Origin: Sitta carolinensis
Taxonomy: Eukaryota; Chordata; Aves; Passeriformes; Sittidae
Assembly: GCA_032173965.1 (NCBI GenBank)
Contig: CM063292.1
Coordinates: forward strand, 4,354,001 to 4,418,000
Direction: 5' to 3'
Length of the DNA: 64,000 nucleotides
Shown piece after piece: positions 1 to 11,300 of this stretch. The first letter of the stretch is position 1; every line of letters starts with the position of its first letter. The notes beneath the pieces are model-generated. The model had not been told where the DNA came from and searched no databases. It saw only the letters and a list, made by a program, of their open reading frames with translations. Position numbers and translations under genes: made by a program.

Positions 1-3000
1 ATGCCTGTGCTCATCGCTTTAAAAAAATCAGCATTTCATTGTATCTGTGTGTATATGTAATAGGAAATGGAGATTCATTTCAACCTCAATCTTGTTATTA
101 CTTCCACAAAATACACCCCTAATAACATACATAAAACTGCACAATTTTACAGTGCTGAATTGTTTTGACTTCATTTTGAGCAAGGAATCTGGGTTACAAT
201 AGGAAAGTTCATGAGATCATAAATTCCCTTTTCTAAAACTGTGCCAGACACTGAAACTACCAACTACAGCTTTCACACACTTAAGTATTATAATTATGGA
301 GTTTGCAAGGTAAATTTGAACACAAATGCTTGCTTCACAAATGTAAAGACACAGAAATGTTAATTATATGGTCTTTAAATATAACCAATTAATTTCTTAA
401 GGGATGGGTTTGGAAAACCCCCCTCTGAAGGCTGCCTCACAATTTGAGCTGCTGTTGACACAATGCATTTTTTGCTGCATATTGTATTTTCTGGTGATAG
501 CATAATAGGCACAAATCTGATCCACAGTAAATGTAAGAATGAAGATAGAATTTGAAATTGTTGGCTGCTCAGGAGGCTGCACATGACATTTTATTGTTGG
601 ATGTATTTCACGCAAAGCTTAGAACAAGTCTTTTTGACTGTAGACACTTCTTTTGTTTAATTTAAGTCTTTGAATAGTATTTTAAGAGTGACTGTCAACT
701 TTTCAACTTATTGCCTTGTGGAATCATTATATTAATTCATACAACCTGTAGCCCGTGTCATTTCCAAATTTGAAATTCACCATTCCTCATTGCTTCATGC
801 CAGTTTTTAAATGTAAAAATGTTTTTTCTGTCAGTGTCCCATTACAGATTTTTGTTTAACCCAGTTACTGTGTGGGGTGAATGTTTGTTCCTGGTATAAT
901 TACCTCTAATTGAATGTGATTAGCTGCCCCTCAGTTTTGCACAGGAGTGTCTCAGATGTGGGAAGGTGACTGTCCCTGTGCTTACTTGCCTAAAGAACAC
1001 CCCAGGGTCTTACCCACAACTGGGGGCAGACCCAAGAGCTGGGAAAGCTCTTGCCTTTGGGAGTTGTGAGCTCCCTGCTCTCCTTTGTGCATATTTCATG
1101 TGTTTGTGGGAGTTGGACAGACTTTCTTGCTACAAACTAATGATTTCCTGGTTTCCCCAAGCTTTCTTCAGATGATCTCAAATAAGCTTGGATCTCAAAT
1201 GTGCAGGAATTAACACAGCACACAGCAAAGTGGGGTTTCCCATTCAAGGTCGGCCAAATCCCACCCATCTGACCCCATGAAGTCTGAGAGAAGGAGGAAC
1301 AAAGGCACTGCAGGTGCTTTTTCAGACCCACTTCCTCCCCCTGGACAGGGATGCAGCATCTCATGTGAATAAGCTCCTGCTCTGCTGGGTGTTGGCTCTG
1401 TTATATCCCATCACAACGCCAGGTTTAGCAGAGGAAAATGAATTAATTAATTCTGCATTATTAAAGCAGACTGCTGGCTTTGCTCTTCCCCTCATAGAAG
1501 GGGAACTCTAGGTGAGGAGAAGGCTCAGTGTTTCTAGAAGGGTTTCCAGTCTGCTTGCTCTCCTGGGATGTGACCCTGCTGGAGAGCCCCAGCCCTGCTG
1601 CACTCCTGGAGAAAGGAGGGTTTCACCCACTCAGGTTCCAAAATTCTTTCATCTTTTGCCTCGTGGGATGCTCACACACTAATATTTTGGAGAGCTGGTG
1701 CATTATCCCTGTGCTGCCTCCCTGCCTGCTGTATGAAAATCCATCTTCTGCAGAGCTGTTTCTGTGTGAAGTTGTGGTTCAGGCCTATTATCGTTATTTA
1801 AAGTCACTTTTGCAGCAGTGTAATAGTAAAGCTTTTTATAAAATATATTATCATTCTGAATTTTGTTGTTAGCAAGAGAAAGCAGGAATAACAGCATGCT
1901 GGGTTCAGCCATCAATATAGAGGGTGTATCATCAGTCAAATCCATAAAGCTTTTAAGCTGTCTTGTTTTAAATTAAGGTTTACAATGCATTACAATGGGA
2001 TATTTAAAACTGTGTACACGTTTTATCAGGTCCTCGTGACTCTGTAAATACTCTCTGATTAGTAGGTCTAAACAGAGCAGACTTGATCCAAAGGTGACTT
2101 TTATAATTAAACCCATTTATTTTGAAGGATGTTACCTGTGTTTCATGGGGGGACTGAGGGCTCTGTTTTCATTTCTCAACATAGGCAAAATTAAATTGGA
2201 ACCTACTTAGTTATTCACCAAAATCTAATGAGACTTGCTAAAACTGTTGAATCAGAAGTTTGGCATTACATGGAGACTTTGGGCAAGATGTTACATTGGG
2301 GTAGTGAAGGGGAAATATGAAAAAAAAAAGGGGGCAATATTTATAAGCCTGGTGCCTTTGCCATCCCTTAAAATAGTGCTTCCATGTCTCAAACAGAGTC
2401 AGGGCTGCACAGTGCTAAACATCCCTTGGCTACATCAGGGTGACATTAACGTGCTGTAAAGATCTCACATTCATTTAGACAGCCCAGAAAGGGTGGAAAG
2501 TGGAACAGATGTGAAATGGCTTGTCTGCAGTCAGAGTCCATCCAGCAGGAGAACTGTGATTGCAACCAAGGCTCCTCAATCCTGCTCTGGTCATAACTGC
2601 CCATCCTGGCTGGCAGCTGGGGAGGAGAAGCCCTGCTGAATTTCTAAGGGAAGATGCAGCATTGTCAGTGGCAGAAGGTCCCACCTCGGTCTCCTCCCAC
2701 ACTGCCAATCATCTGCTCTGGGTCTAGGTGCTCAACACAGGATGGGAGAGGTTTGGTAAAAAAGGAAAATTTGGTTTCCAGACCAAGACTTCCCAGCAAA
2801 CCCACCGAAGTGACATTCCTCCTGAAAAATTTGGTGATTCATGCAAAGACAAAAAGTGAAAGAGGGACACAGAAGCTGCGGATGCAAACATAGGTGTCAG
2901 GAAAATTCAATTTCGTGCTGGAAAATAGCTTTCTTCTTCCCCTTTTCATTTAGAAATTTGCCACCCCATTGGCAACAAGAATCTTTGGGGTTGAGCAGGA

Positions 3001-4029
3001 GGTCTGCAGATAAACAGCAGTGGAGTAAAGAAGAATACACAGAGAGACGGTGATGGAAGAAGGTGTCTGTGGGAAATGTCAGGTGTACGTGGACCTGTGA
3101 GGTGAGCAAAGTCCTGATGGCAGTGGAAGATATGAGGAGTTTCACGTTAAATCATAATTGTATTTCCAATTGTGCTCTCTGAAATATCGTCTGGCACTGT
3201 TAGGCTAGAAAGAATAAGCTTCTAAGTTTCACATTCAGCCCACATTAAATTAATGGTATTTGAGTCATGCCTACAACTGGTGCAAAGGCGGGAGAAATCA
3301 GAGCCAGAAATCAAAAGCTCAGATCAAACCTAAATATTCTCTTAACAGCCTTACTAAAGGCTGTGGTCAAGGCAAGAGTTGGCATTTAACTTTGACTATA
3401 CAAGACTGACAACTAAATGAAGGGGAAATCAAAAGCCGGTTTAATTGTTGCCTGTTGTTATTGTCAAAATGACCGGCTAATTAAATATTTATTGTTTACT
3501 GGTTTCAAGCATACATTTGGCATGTTGGGATGCTGTGTAATCAGCAGATCATACATTTCCCCAGAAGGAAATAGTGGCCTCACAAAAGCCTGTTGTGAGG
3601 ATTAGCTGGCTAATGGGCTTGACTCACCCCCCTGAGCAACAGGGTGCAATCTGCAGCTTGGTTCTGAGCTCCCTGCTGGAAGAGCTCCATGCTCCCATTC
3701 CATCTCCCAGCAGGGGCATGCAGCTCCTACACCTCCAGCCTGGGCTCTCCCCAGCCCTCCCAGCAGAAGCTGCTCCCCAGAAGCAGAGATTTAGCACAGC
3801 TGGCTCCATCCCCTGCTCCCTTTCCTGCCTTTCCCTCCTGTCTGGCCATGTCCAGCTCCTGAGCTTGGCGGCTCATTGACTGCCCCGAGGAATGAGGCTG
3901 TGCTGTGCTTCCCAAACAGGAGCTTCCCAGCAGGTGGGGATTTCTGAGGCTCCAGAAACCAGGACACTTTCTGCTTGGGCTAAAAACTGTTGGCTGTCTC
4001 CACCAGCAGGAAAAAAATAAAAAGAGGGA
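1..4029. other. Unique non-coding DNA, AT-rich at the left edge
   Basis: I see no gene, RNA gene or recognisable mobile element here. The first 960 bases are clearly AT-rich, with short TAAT-containing stretches and no open frame beyond about 70 codons. From about 1 kb to 4 kb the composition becomes mixed, with moderately GC-rich patches around 1.3-1.7, 2.5-2.7 and 3.6-3.9 kb. These patches produce overlapping short open frames on both strands, as random GC-rich DNA does. CpG is strongly depleted, as expected for methylated vertebrate non-promoter DNA. A phrase near 3,590 resembles part of a MIR core but is too short to call. Confidence 0.6.
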
Positions 4030-4117
4030 TCCTACAGGATCCACACTCCTGGCAAATCTTAGAAGAATGGTGGTCCTACAGGATCCACACTCCTGGCAAA
4101 TCTTAGAAGAATGATGG
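4030..4117. repeat. Tandem duplication, 44-bp unit, two copies
   Basis: A 44-base unit beginning TCCTACAGGATCC occupies 4030-4073 and is repeated immediately at 4074-4117. I find one difference between the copies (G at 4070, A at 4114), so the duplication looks recent. The unit carries a BamHI-like GGATCC and a TAGAAGAATG end. It lies about 100 bp upstream of a CR1 fragment. Two copies only, so it is a local duplication rather than an established minisatellite, although such pairs can seed copy-number variation. Confidence 0.95.
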
Positions 4118-4215
4118 TACTTTGGGACACAGCAGTGACGTGTGAGAGGTGGGGATAATGCAAAGACCTCTGAAGATGAACAAAGTCTTAAGATGGGTAA
4201 TGAAAGGCAAGAGGG

Positions 4216-4604
4216 GAAGTGAAGCTGGGAAGGGTCTGGAGAACAAGTCCTTTGAGGAGTAGCTGAGGGAGCTGGGGCTGTTCAGCTTGGAGAAAAGGAG
4301 GCTCAGGGGGGACCTCTCTACAATGACCTGAAAGGAGGTTGTAGGAAAATAGGGCTCAGCATCTTCAAAGTAACAGGCCAGGAGCAAATGGCCTCAAGTG
4401 GCACCAAGGGTGGTTAAATTGGATATTCACACTGAAAGGGTGATCAAGGACTGGCACAGGCTGCCCAGGAGAGTGGTGGAGTCAACACCCTGGAGGGATT
4501 TCAGACTTGCAGATGTGATACCTGGGGCCGTGGGTTTGGCAGTGCAGGGTTAATGGCTGGAATTGATAACCTCAGAGGTCTTTTCCAACCTAAATGACCC
4601 TGTG
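4216..4604 (+). mobile_element. CR1 LINE, 5'-truncated 3' end
   Basis: The sequence follows the 3' end of avian chicken-repeat-1 elements phrase by phrase. It opens with a GGTCTGGAGAACAAGTCC-type segment and continues through GAGGGAGCTGGGGCTGTT, GAAAAGGAGGCTCAGGGG and CTGAAAGGAGGTTGTAG. It then has AAATGGCCTCAAG, TTGGATATT and CAGGCTGCCCAGG, ending in AGAGGTCTTTTCCAACCTAAA. CR1 encodes an endonuclease/reverse transcriptase, but only the end of the reverse-transcriptase frame and the 3' untranslated region would be covered here, and no intact frame remains. CR1 is commonly 5' truncated and lacks a poly-A tail, ending instead in a short ATTCT-type repeat, which is decayed here. Substitutions and small gaps against the remembered consensus suggest an old insertion. 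Orientation is plus. Confidence 0.93.
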
Positions 4605-5151
4605 CTCCCAGCTGCAGCTGCAGCTTCTCCGTGGTATTTTAGTGTGGGGGAGACAGAACATCTGCACCACATCATGGCTGGAATGGCTGGCAGCATTTGG
4701 GTGTCAGACCTGAGAGATGCTCCTGTGAGCCCTCAACGAGTGCAGTGCCAGCTGCTCTGGGAGAGGGAGGAATCACACTCAGATTGCACAGCACAAAACA
4801 CTTCATGCCTCCAAGGAGCCCTTTTTCTGATTCACATCCCTGAGTGGCACAATGGGGTCTCAGCAGACTGTCAGCCTCCCTCGTTCCTGCCTAGCAGCGA
4901 GGAGGGCAGGGGCAGCAGGGCACAGGGAGTGCAGAGCAGCCGTGTCAGCTGCAAACATTGCAGGAGCTCAGTGCCAAACTGGGAGTGAGCAAGGCTTGGG
5001 AACGCTCACGGGCCTGGAGACAGCCTCACTAGGAAGGAGGAGGGGAATCCAAGCAAGCCAAGCCAGAAGGAAGGTGAGAAAGTATGCAGAAATGAGAGTG
5101 GGCTCATTGCAGGGAGCTTCAATCAGAGCTACCCCCACTAAAAATCCAACA

Positions 5152-5152
<1 letters not shown>
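4605..5152. other. Non-coding, no recognised element
   Basis: A moderately GC-rich stretch between the CR1 and the long A-run. It contains overlapping open frames on the plus strand (the longest 141 codons from 4563, partly over CR1 sequence) with no recognisable domain, so I read them as chance. Nothing else is identifiable. Confidence 0.6.

Positions 5153-5186
<34 letters not shown>
5153..5186 (+). repeat. Poly-A run, 34 bases
   Basis: An uninterrupted run of 34 A. It could be the tail of a retroposed sequence on the plus strand, but the upstream sequence is not recognisable and I cannot find a matching target-site duplication around it. It may also be a grown homopolymer; its exact length is likely to be unreliable in any assembly. 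Confidence 0.95.
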
Positions 5187-5188
<2 letters not shown>

Positions 5189-6149
5189 ACGAAAAGCAAA
5201 AGCTGGTATTTCCAATTCCTCAATTAAAATGTAATTTACACCCTGCGCTCTCCCTCAGATAAAAGCATGCTTTGTTCAGCCAAGTGTGAAACAATATTTA
5301 CAGAAACATTTTGTGACTTAATACGCTGCTCTGACAGAGGAGCCGTCTGTGCAGGCATGGACCAGCCCAGAGGCAGTTCCCATGCCAGGGCTCCAGAACT
5401 GGGGAAGGTTCTGGGACCATTAGGAGTGGAATTTCTCCAGAGCCCAAGGCTCAGTTTGTGGCCATGGAATAAAACCATCCTGCTCTAAAGTGCAGCCCAT
5501 CAGAGCCTGTGCTAGCTGGGCAGGCTGAGACCTTCCCAAGGAGCCATCCCTTCCTACAGCAGCTTCTGGGCCTCAGCAGAGGGTGTTTACACCTGCCAGA
5601 ACCTGAGTTTGGGCGTGTTTTCAAAGTCCATAGGGAGCTTTAAGCATGAAATGAGGTTTTACTGGGCTGGGAGGACTGGATTGGGGTGGGAGCAGGGATG
5701 TTCTTGCAGTTAGATCTGCCTGTGTTAAGCAGGAGTTGAAGTGCTGAAGGATGCTTTCCCCTCCAGCAGCTACTCAAAGATGAGAAAAGATGTGTGGAGA
5801 AAAGGTTGTACTTTGCTACCTCGTTTCTGATCCTTTTGATTGGCTTGTGAAGACGATTGCCTTCCAGGTCTGTCAATCCCAGACTGAAGAGCTTCTGGCA
5901 TAAATGGGATTGGAAAAGCTTCCTGCTACTTACCTATTTGGTGTGAGGACTTGGCACAAGGTCTTTCAATGCAAGGATTTAATTTCCAGGACAGAATCCC
6001 ACACTCCTTACAGTAGCTTCATCAGAAAATCCTGGTTATTTCAACCATCTTATTATTTTTCCAACTTACCTAAATGCATTCAAGGGCAATGAATATGCAG
6101 TTTGTGTTTAGGGAAAAAAAAATCTGCATGAAAGTTAATGGAAATCTGC
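5187..6149. other. Non-coding, no recognised element
   Basis: Mixed-composition unique sequence, moderately GC-rich to about 5.6 kb and then more AT-rich. No gene or repeat is recognised. A minus-strand donor-like site (CTTACCTATTT near 5,930) has no convincing partner acceptor. Confidence 0.6.
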
Positions 6150-6400
6150 TAACAAGCACCCCACTTCCATTAATTGATTCCCTAATCCAGTGAAGCATTA
6201 GTCATATAATTAATTTCAAGCATTCGATCTCTACAATCAAAATTGCTGGCTCTGATCCGAAGCCAATCAAACCACCAGCAGCCTTGCCATTGATTTCCAT
6301 GGATGAGATCCAAAGGAACTATGCACACGTTAAAATTAAACACATCCTTAATTGACTTGCTGGGGGCCATATTTAGATCTCCTTAAATTACCTGTGCCAA
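6150..6400. promoter_or_regulatory. Candidate conserved non-coding element, TAAT-rich
   Basis: An AT-rich block with a high density of homeodomain-type cores: TTAATTGATT, CATTAGTCATATAATTAATTT, TTAAAATTAAAC and CTTAATTGAC. It also has CCAATCAAA near 6,265, and CATTCGATCTC, TGATCCGAAG and CACACGTTAA, which keep isolated CpGs in an otherwise CpG-poor context. Such blocks are typical of vertebrate developmental enhancers, but enhancer status is inference: no conservation can be seen from one sequence and no target gene is in the window. Confidence 0.3.
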
Positions 6401-7039
6401 GCAGGGCCCTACAAATGCTTGAAAGCTCCAAAAATGGAGCTGCCTCCCCAAAAATGGTGCCCATCCCTGAGTATACAAACTTAGCCAGGGTGCTGCTGTG
6501 TTTTCCTGGGGTTTGGCTCTTGTCCCTAACCCACTTGTTAAATAGAAAACTCGAGCCACTGTGACACAGGCTGAGACTGAGAAATGTTTGGGACCAAAAC
6601 CTCCCTTAGCACCTGACCTGGTCAGGGGGGCCAACCACTTCTCCTTAGCTCTGTGACAGCACGACTGCATGTCTGCAAAACCCACACAGAAGAGTGGCAC
6701 TGCAGCCCATGGGGGACCTGAGGGGCTTTTTGTAGGGCAGAGCCTGCTGGAACAATGCTTCTGTCCTAAATTTACCATCAGAACCCAGAGCACAGCCCTG
6801 GACTGATCCCAGCTCTCCTTATTTTGGATCAGTTCTCTTGTAGTGACTATCAAATCTTTGTCAAGAGCATGTGTCCATCTTAGTCTGGATCTAGGGGACA
6901 GCAGGGTTTCTCCAGGGAATCAGGGATTGCATCAGAGAATTCAGTGACCCAAAATATCTCCCCCTCCTCAAGAGACTAGTGTTGCAACAGCTGCCTAAAA
7001 AAACAACTCCAGACTAGAAAAACTCTCCAACTAGGCAAT
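6401..7039. other. Non-coding, no recognised element
   Basis: Unique sequence of mixed composition. A 156-codon open frame on the minus strand (6383-6853) has no recognisable motif and I treat it as chance. Nothing else is identifiable. Confidence 0.6.
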
Positions 7040-7290
7040 TAAAGTGACAAAATACCTCCAGTTGTGAAGAGATCTAATAATTTCTGGGTTGGGGGCATTT
7101 TGTGCTTTTTCCCCCTGCTAATTTTTTAATTATTATTATTATTGCTGGAGTGGATTAGCTCTACACACTCCTATCTTATTTGCAATCCAAAGAATTATAG
7201 ATAGTAATTGGATAATCTCTCAATTATCCCCAGTGACTTAATTATCGTCATTAACTGTATTTATTTCACTAATGTGGTGGATTTCTTTTG
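7040..7290. promoter_or_regulatory. Candidate conserved non-coding element, AT-rich
   Basis: AT-rich block containing a short ATT microsatellite (about 7127-7143) followed by GGATTAGCTC, AAAGAATTATAGATAGTAATTGGATAATC split over several cores, CTCAATTATCC, TTAATTATCGTC and CATTAACTG. Repeated TAAT/ATTA and GATA-like cores suggest a regulatory element, but the composition alone would raise their number. Function and conservation are inferred, not shown. Confidence 0.25.
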
Positions 7291-8059
7291 GGGGTTTCAT
7301 TCTCCAAGCCTATTAGTTTGACTGATAATGGGGTATACTGAAAATAGCAAGGCAGAATTACACAACTTTGTGCAAAATGATGGGTCACACCTTCCAAAAC
7401 ACACGAAAAAAGCAAAACCCTCTCTATTTCAGGGACACGTCTAAAACCAGAACTTTCAGCTCAGAAGTTGATTATGTAAATTACGGAAATTCATCTACAT
7501 TGCACTGAGTTTCTGAATACACGGTGAAATTTGTTGTCTTGTGCTAAAAGAAGAAACAGCTACTGTAAATTGAAAGTCAATGCAGACAGCAAACACAATG
7601 CCTTGAGGAGAGAGTGCCACAACCTGAAATTCCGGCAGGTAATGCAACTTCTTTGTCTGAGTGGTGCACCCGTGTTTGACCACAAATGAAAAGCCCTGGA
7701 AGTGAAACTGATTCCTGCAGCTTTCTGCCAGGGATTGGGCTGCCTAGGGAGAAAGATCTCATCCCCACAGCCTCCAGTGCAGGGGCTCTGAGCCCCACCT
7801 TGCTGAGACCCAGAGGGGGCTGGGGCTGGGTGCCCAGCACTGCTAATCCTAACAACAGGAACACCCACGATGGTCCAGCACCAACAAGGTGACAATCCTT
7901 ATTCCTTTCCACGCCAATTTTCTACGTGGCTTTGTTTGTCTTTTGATGAGCCTGAAGCAGAAAAATAGAACTGCTGGAAATTGCTTTACATTAGTTGATT
8001 ATCTCTGACTAAGTTGAGAGCATTTGGCCTTGCTTATTTGGAATAATTTAACGTGAGAA
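7291..8059. other. Non-coding, no recognised element
   Basis: Unique sequence. Three overlapping open frames of about 68-111 codons at 7,560-7,912 on both strands coincide with a GC-richer patch and have no recognisable domains. I read them as chance. Confidence 0.6.
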
Positions 8060-8352
8060 CCCCACAGAGGGTGGTAATTTACAGGGTATGGTCTCAATTG
8101 TGGGATGCTCACATCATGAGGCAAAGGGCGGAGGAACTGCCAAACATATTTAGATAAATCTTTGAACTGCTGCTTATTATTCCAGGCCTTATCTTGTTTC
8201 AGTAGACCAAATGCTGTTAAAATTACTAACGTGCTCATATTAGAAGCAAAATCATTTGATGTTCTTTGTCTTTCAGAGCCATAAAGCCGAAATTTCCCCT
8301 GTAACCCATTCAAATGGGCTGTGTACACACGTGTATTTGAATGGATTATGTG
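8060..8352. promoter_or_regulatory. Candidate conserved non-coding element with inverted repeat
   Basis: A low-complexity-free, moderately AT-rich block with a perfect 10-bp inverted repeat at its right end and isolated retained CpGs (GGGCGGAGG, TAACGTGC, AAGCCGAAA, ACACGTGT). It lies inside a 155-codon minus-strand open frame (7999-8466) that has no recognisable domain and a lysine/proline-rich start produced by the adjacent T-tract. The combination of unusual base order and palindromic structure makes it a candidate regulatory element; this is inference. Confidence 0.25.
8306..8344. repeat. Perfect 10-bp inverted repeat
   Basis: CCATTCAAAT at 8306-8315 is matched by ATTTGAATGG at 8335-8344, separated by 19 bases. 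The spacer contains TGTACACACGTGTA, which is itself nearly palindromic and includes an E-box-like CACGTG. As RNA this would form a short hairpin with a large loop, too short for a typical microRNA precursor. A paired transcription-factor site is another possibility. Confidence 0.9.
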
Positions 8353-11300
8353 AGGAGCCCTGTTGTAGGTAGAGGGTTGGGTTTTTTTTGGTTTTTTGGG
8401 TTTTTTTTTTTGTCCCCAAATTCTCCAGGTTATTGCCTCATGCCTCTTTGGGCTTAACAACCCCATCAGCCATCACATTGCCACCTCCCACCTTTGGCAG
8501 TCGTAGTTTTGTCTCTGCTGTGCTGGGGACTGGCCAGCAAGGGCACATCTCTGTACCAGCACTTGCTACTGATCCAGCTTTTGATTACCTGAAGGATTAT
8601 CTTGAACTGTGATTGTTATTTTTTTTAATTACAATGGGTGAATTGCGATGCTGTTTCAGTAACCAGATTTCCATTTTATACATAAATATTGGCTTTTCAG
8701 TCTGGTGCAGCAGGAGGATACTCACACCTCTGCCAATAGCTTCCTCCTATGTAAGTAATTGGTTTTCTCAAGGTTATTTATTTAGATGATTACTTGATAG
8801 CAGACTGCAATTTTGTTGTCTTCAATTCATGAAAAGCTAATTTTTCTCTCTATTAATTTGTCCTCTGAACTTTATTCCTTCACTCAAGCTAGAGCCAAAA
8901 GACCAAGCCCAGTCATAGATCAAATGCCAATATCTGCTGTAAACCAATGGATTAAACAAGCAGAGAATCTGGGCCCATATATATTAGAAAAAGAGAGAAA
9001 TAAATCTCACCTGCACTGAGAGACTGCATTAGCTCATTGTGCTTGTAAGACTTTGAAAAAACTAATATAGATTCCTGTAGTGGATGAGCACGGGGAGCTC
9101 CATCATTCCCTACAACCACTACGACGTCGAGCTGCTTTGTGCTTTTATTTTTGTGCCTTGTTAGGACAAGGCAGGGAGCTAGCTCAGGTGGGAGAGTTAA
9201 TCAGTTAAACCGGATTTCATCTCGCAGCAAAAGGAGCTCAGGTGGAAACAGCCCCGTGTCAACGTGGGGTGGTGATGTTAAAATTTAATGTGCTTTAGCC
9301 AGGGCACTTTAAATCACATCTCTGCTTAACCCAGCGTCTTCCACGGGTGTCCCCTGAGTGACTACAGCACAAATTCAGCCAAGATTTGTTTTCTTTTCAC
9401 AGTGCTGCAAAGGAGGTGGAATTTAGGCTGGGGGCACCCAGATAGTGCCCACCCATGCAGGATCTCATCCCTCTGGCTCATTCCACTGTTTCCAGAACAA
9501 ATTTTTCCCCAAAGGCAGAGCTGGAGATCTCTGTGCTGATTCTCTTGACGCCTGGTTTCTCTCTCAGACCTGGAGCAATTTGATAAGGTGAGAAGCTCAG
9601 CTCTCAGCTAAGACACCTTGAGCTTTCCTCACTGTAGAGAAAAGCCTGAAGGCATGAAATGGGGATATCTGGAAGGGCTCAAAAACTGGATAGCAAAATA
9701 AACCTCTTGCCTCAAATATTAACACTTCAAGCCTTTTCTCACAATCCTGAGGAAGGAGGGGAGTGTCAGAATTTTGGGGAGACCTGAGCACTTGTGCTTA
9801 ACCATGCTGCTCATCCTTAGAGAAGGAGCTGCTAAATCCCCAGAGGTTTAGTAGCCTTACTGGGAAATGAGAGGTACAAATGAGCAGGAACAAGGGTAGC
9901 ATATCCTATCCATTTCCTTGCCATTGCTGTTACACGGGCTTATGGCACAGAAGGATTGTATTTAAATCCCCAAAAAGGTTTTTAATTTTAAAAAATTAAT
10001 AAAAATATTCAGGTTTTGTAAAGTTCACCTTTCAGTGTAATCTTCCAGTGATTTAGAAATGTAATTATAAAGCAAATTGACAGTGCCCTTTAAAATATGT
10101 CATGTAGGGAAATTAATTTTAGTATTTCTTTCCTCTCTTTTATTTTCTTTTTTTTTCCTTCACTGTCATATTTTGCACTAGAGAAAAGCCATTTTGAAGG
10201 TCCAGTAAATCTTCCTTGCAGGAGTGGGGAATAGAGGGGCACGGACACACAATCCCATCACATCTCTGTTTCCTGCTCCTCACTTTCACATTTTCCTGTG
10301 TCACAAGCCAGGTGCTCTTTCTGCTCGGGTCTTTGAGCCAGCATCGAGCTGTGAGTTCACGGGGTGGGACCAGCCTGCTCAATTCCTCAAGTACCTTGGG
10401 CAGTGCCTAGGTGACAGCACATGAGCACTGTGGGATGCTCAGGGCAGGAGTAGCAGGGTGGAGGGGGATGCACACACCTCTCCCTGGGTGTGGAGGGGGC
10501 CTCTTCAGCCTCTCCTGGCTTCCCAAGCACAGCCTGAATTAAGTTGCTGCAATGCAACTTGCACAACTACAGGCTAATATAATTTGTCACAATTAGGGGT
10601 TGATTGGATGTTTTCATTCAGGTTGATCCAGACCAAACTGCTACAAATGACCTCTTAGGTTTAGAGCATGAAGGAGATTTGCAAAACCAAGGGTGAGGCT
10701 GGAAGGAGGACACAGGGACAGCTGTACCCCGTGGCCACCACCTCAGTTGTACCAGGGCCATACAGACTTGGAAGCACTTGAAAGCAGGGAAAACCTGCAG
10801 GGAAAACCATTTAGGAACATTCCTAACTTAGGAGGAGCATTTGAGACTCTGAGTATTTTCATCTCTGTGAAAGTGCAATACATGTGCTGAGTGCCTGGCA
10901 TCCATTTGGATGGAAAGATGGGAAGGAAGGGCAATGGGAATTTTTCCTGCAGCCCCCCAGCTCTGCAGTGAGATCAGGGGCAGCAGCCCACGTGTGTAGG
11001 GCAGAGGGGACCCCTGCTGAAAGGTGAGGCAGTCACTGGCAGCCTGTGGGAGCTGCCCAGTTTGGAGCTCAGGAGGAAAAAGGGCTCCAGGCTGAGCCTC
11101 TCCCAGGAAATCATTCCACTTTGCAGGGAACGCTGCTTTAAATATGAAAAACAGCTCCCCAGGCCATGGATGGGAATTGTCCCATCCACCCTGATGAGTG
11201 CCCTGACCCACATTACCCCTTCAAAGCTCCCACAGCAGAAGACAGAGCCCAGCCCTTTGTTCCCAGCTGAGAAGCTGGTGGAAGAGCTGCCAATCCCAAA

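Noticed and set aside
3560..3610. Possible second MIR fragment (CCTGTTGTGAGGATTAGC)
   Set aside because: Only one short phrase matches; no collinear second part is visible.
6383..6853. 156-codon minus-strand frame
   Set aside because: No recognisable motif and no conserved-looking composition.
7999..8466. 155-codon minus-strand frame
   Set aside because: The lysine/proline-rich start comes from a T/G-rich low-complexity tract and the rest matches no family I know; listed only as context for the inverted repeat.
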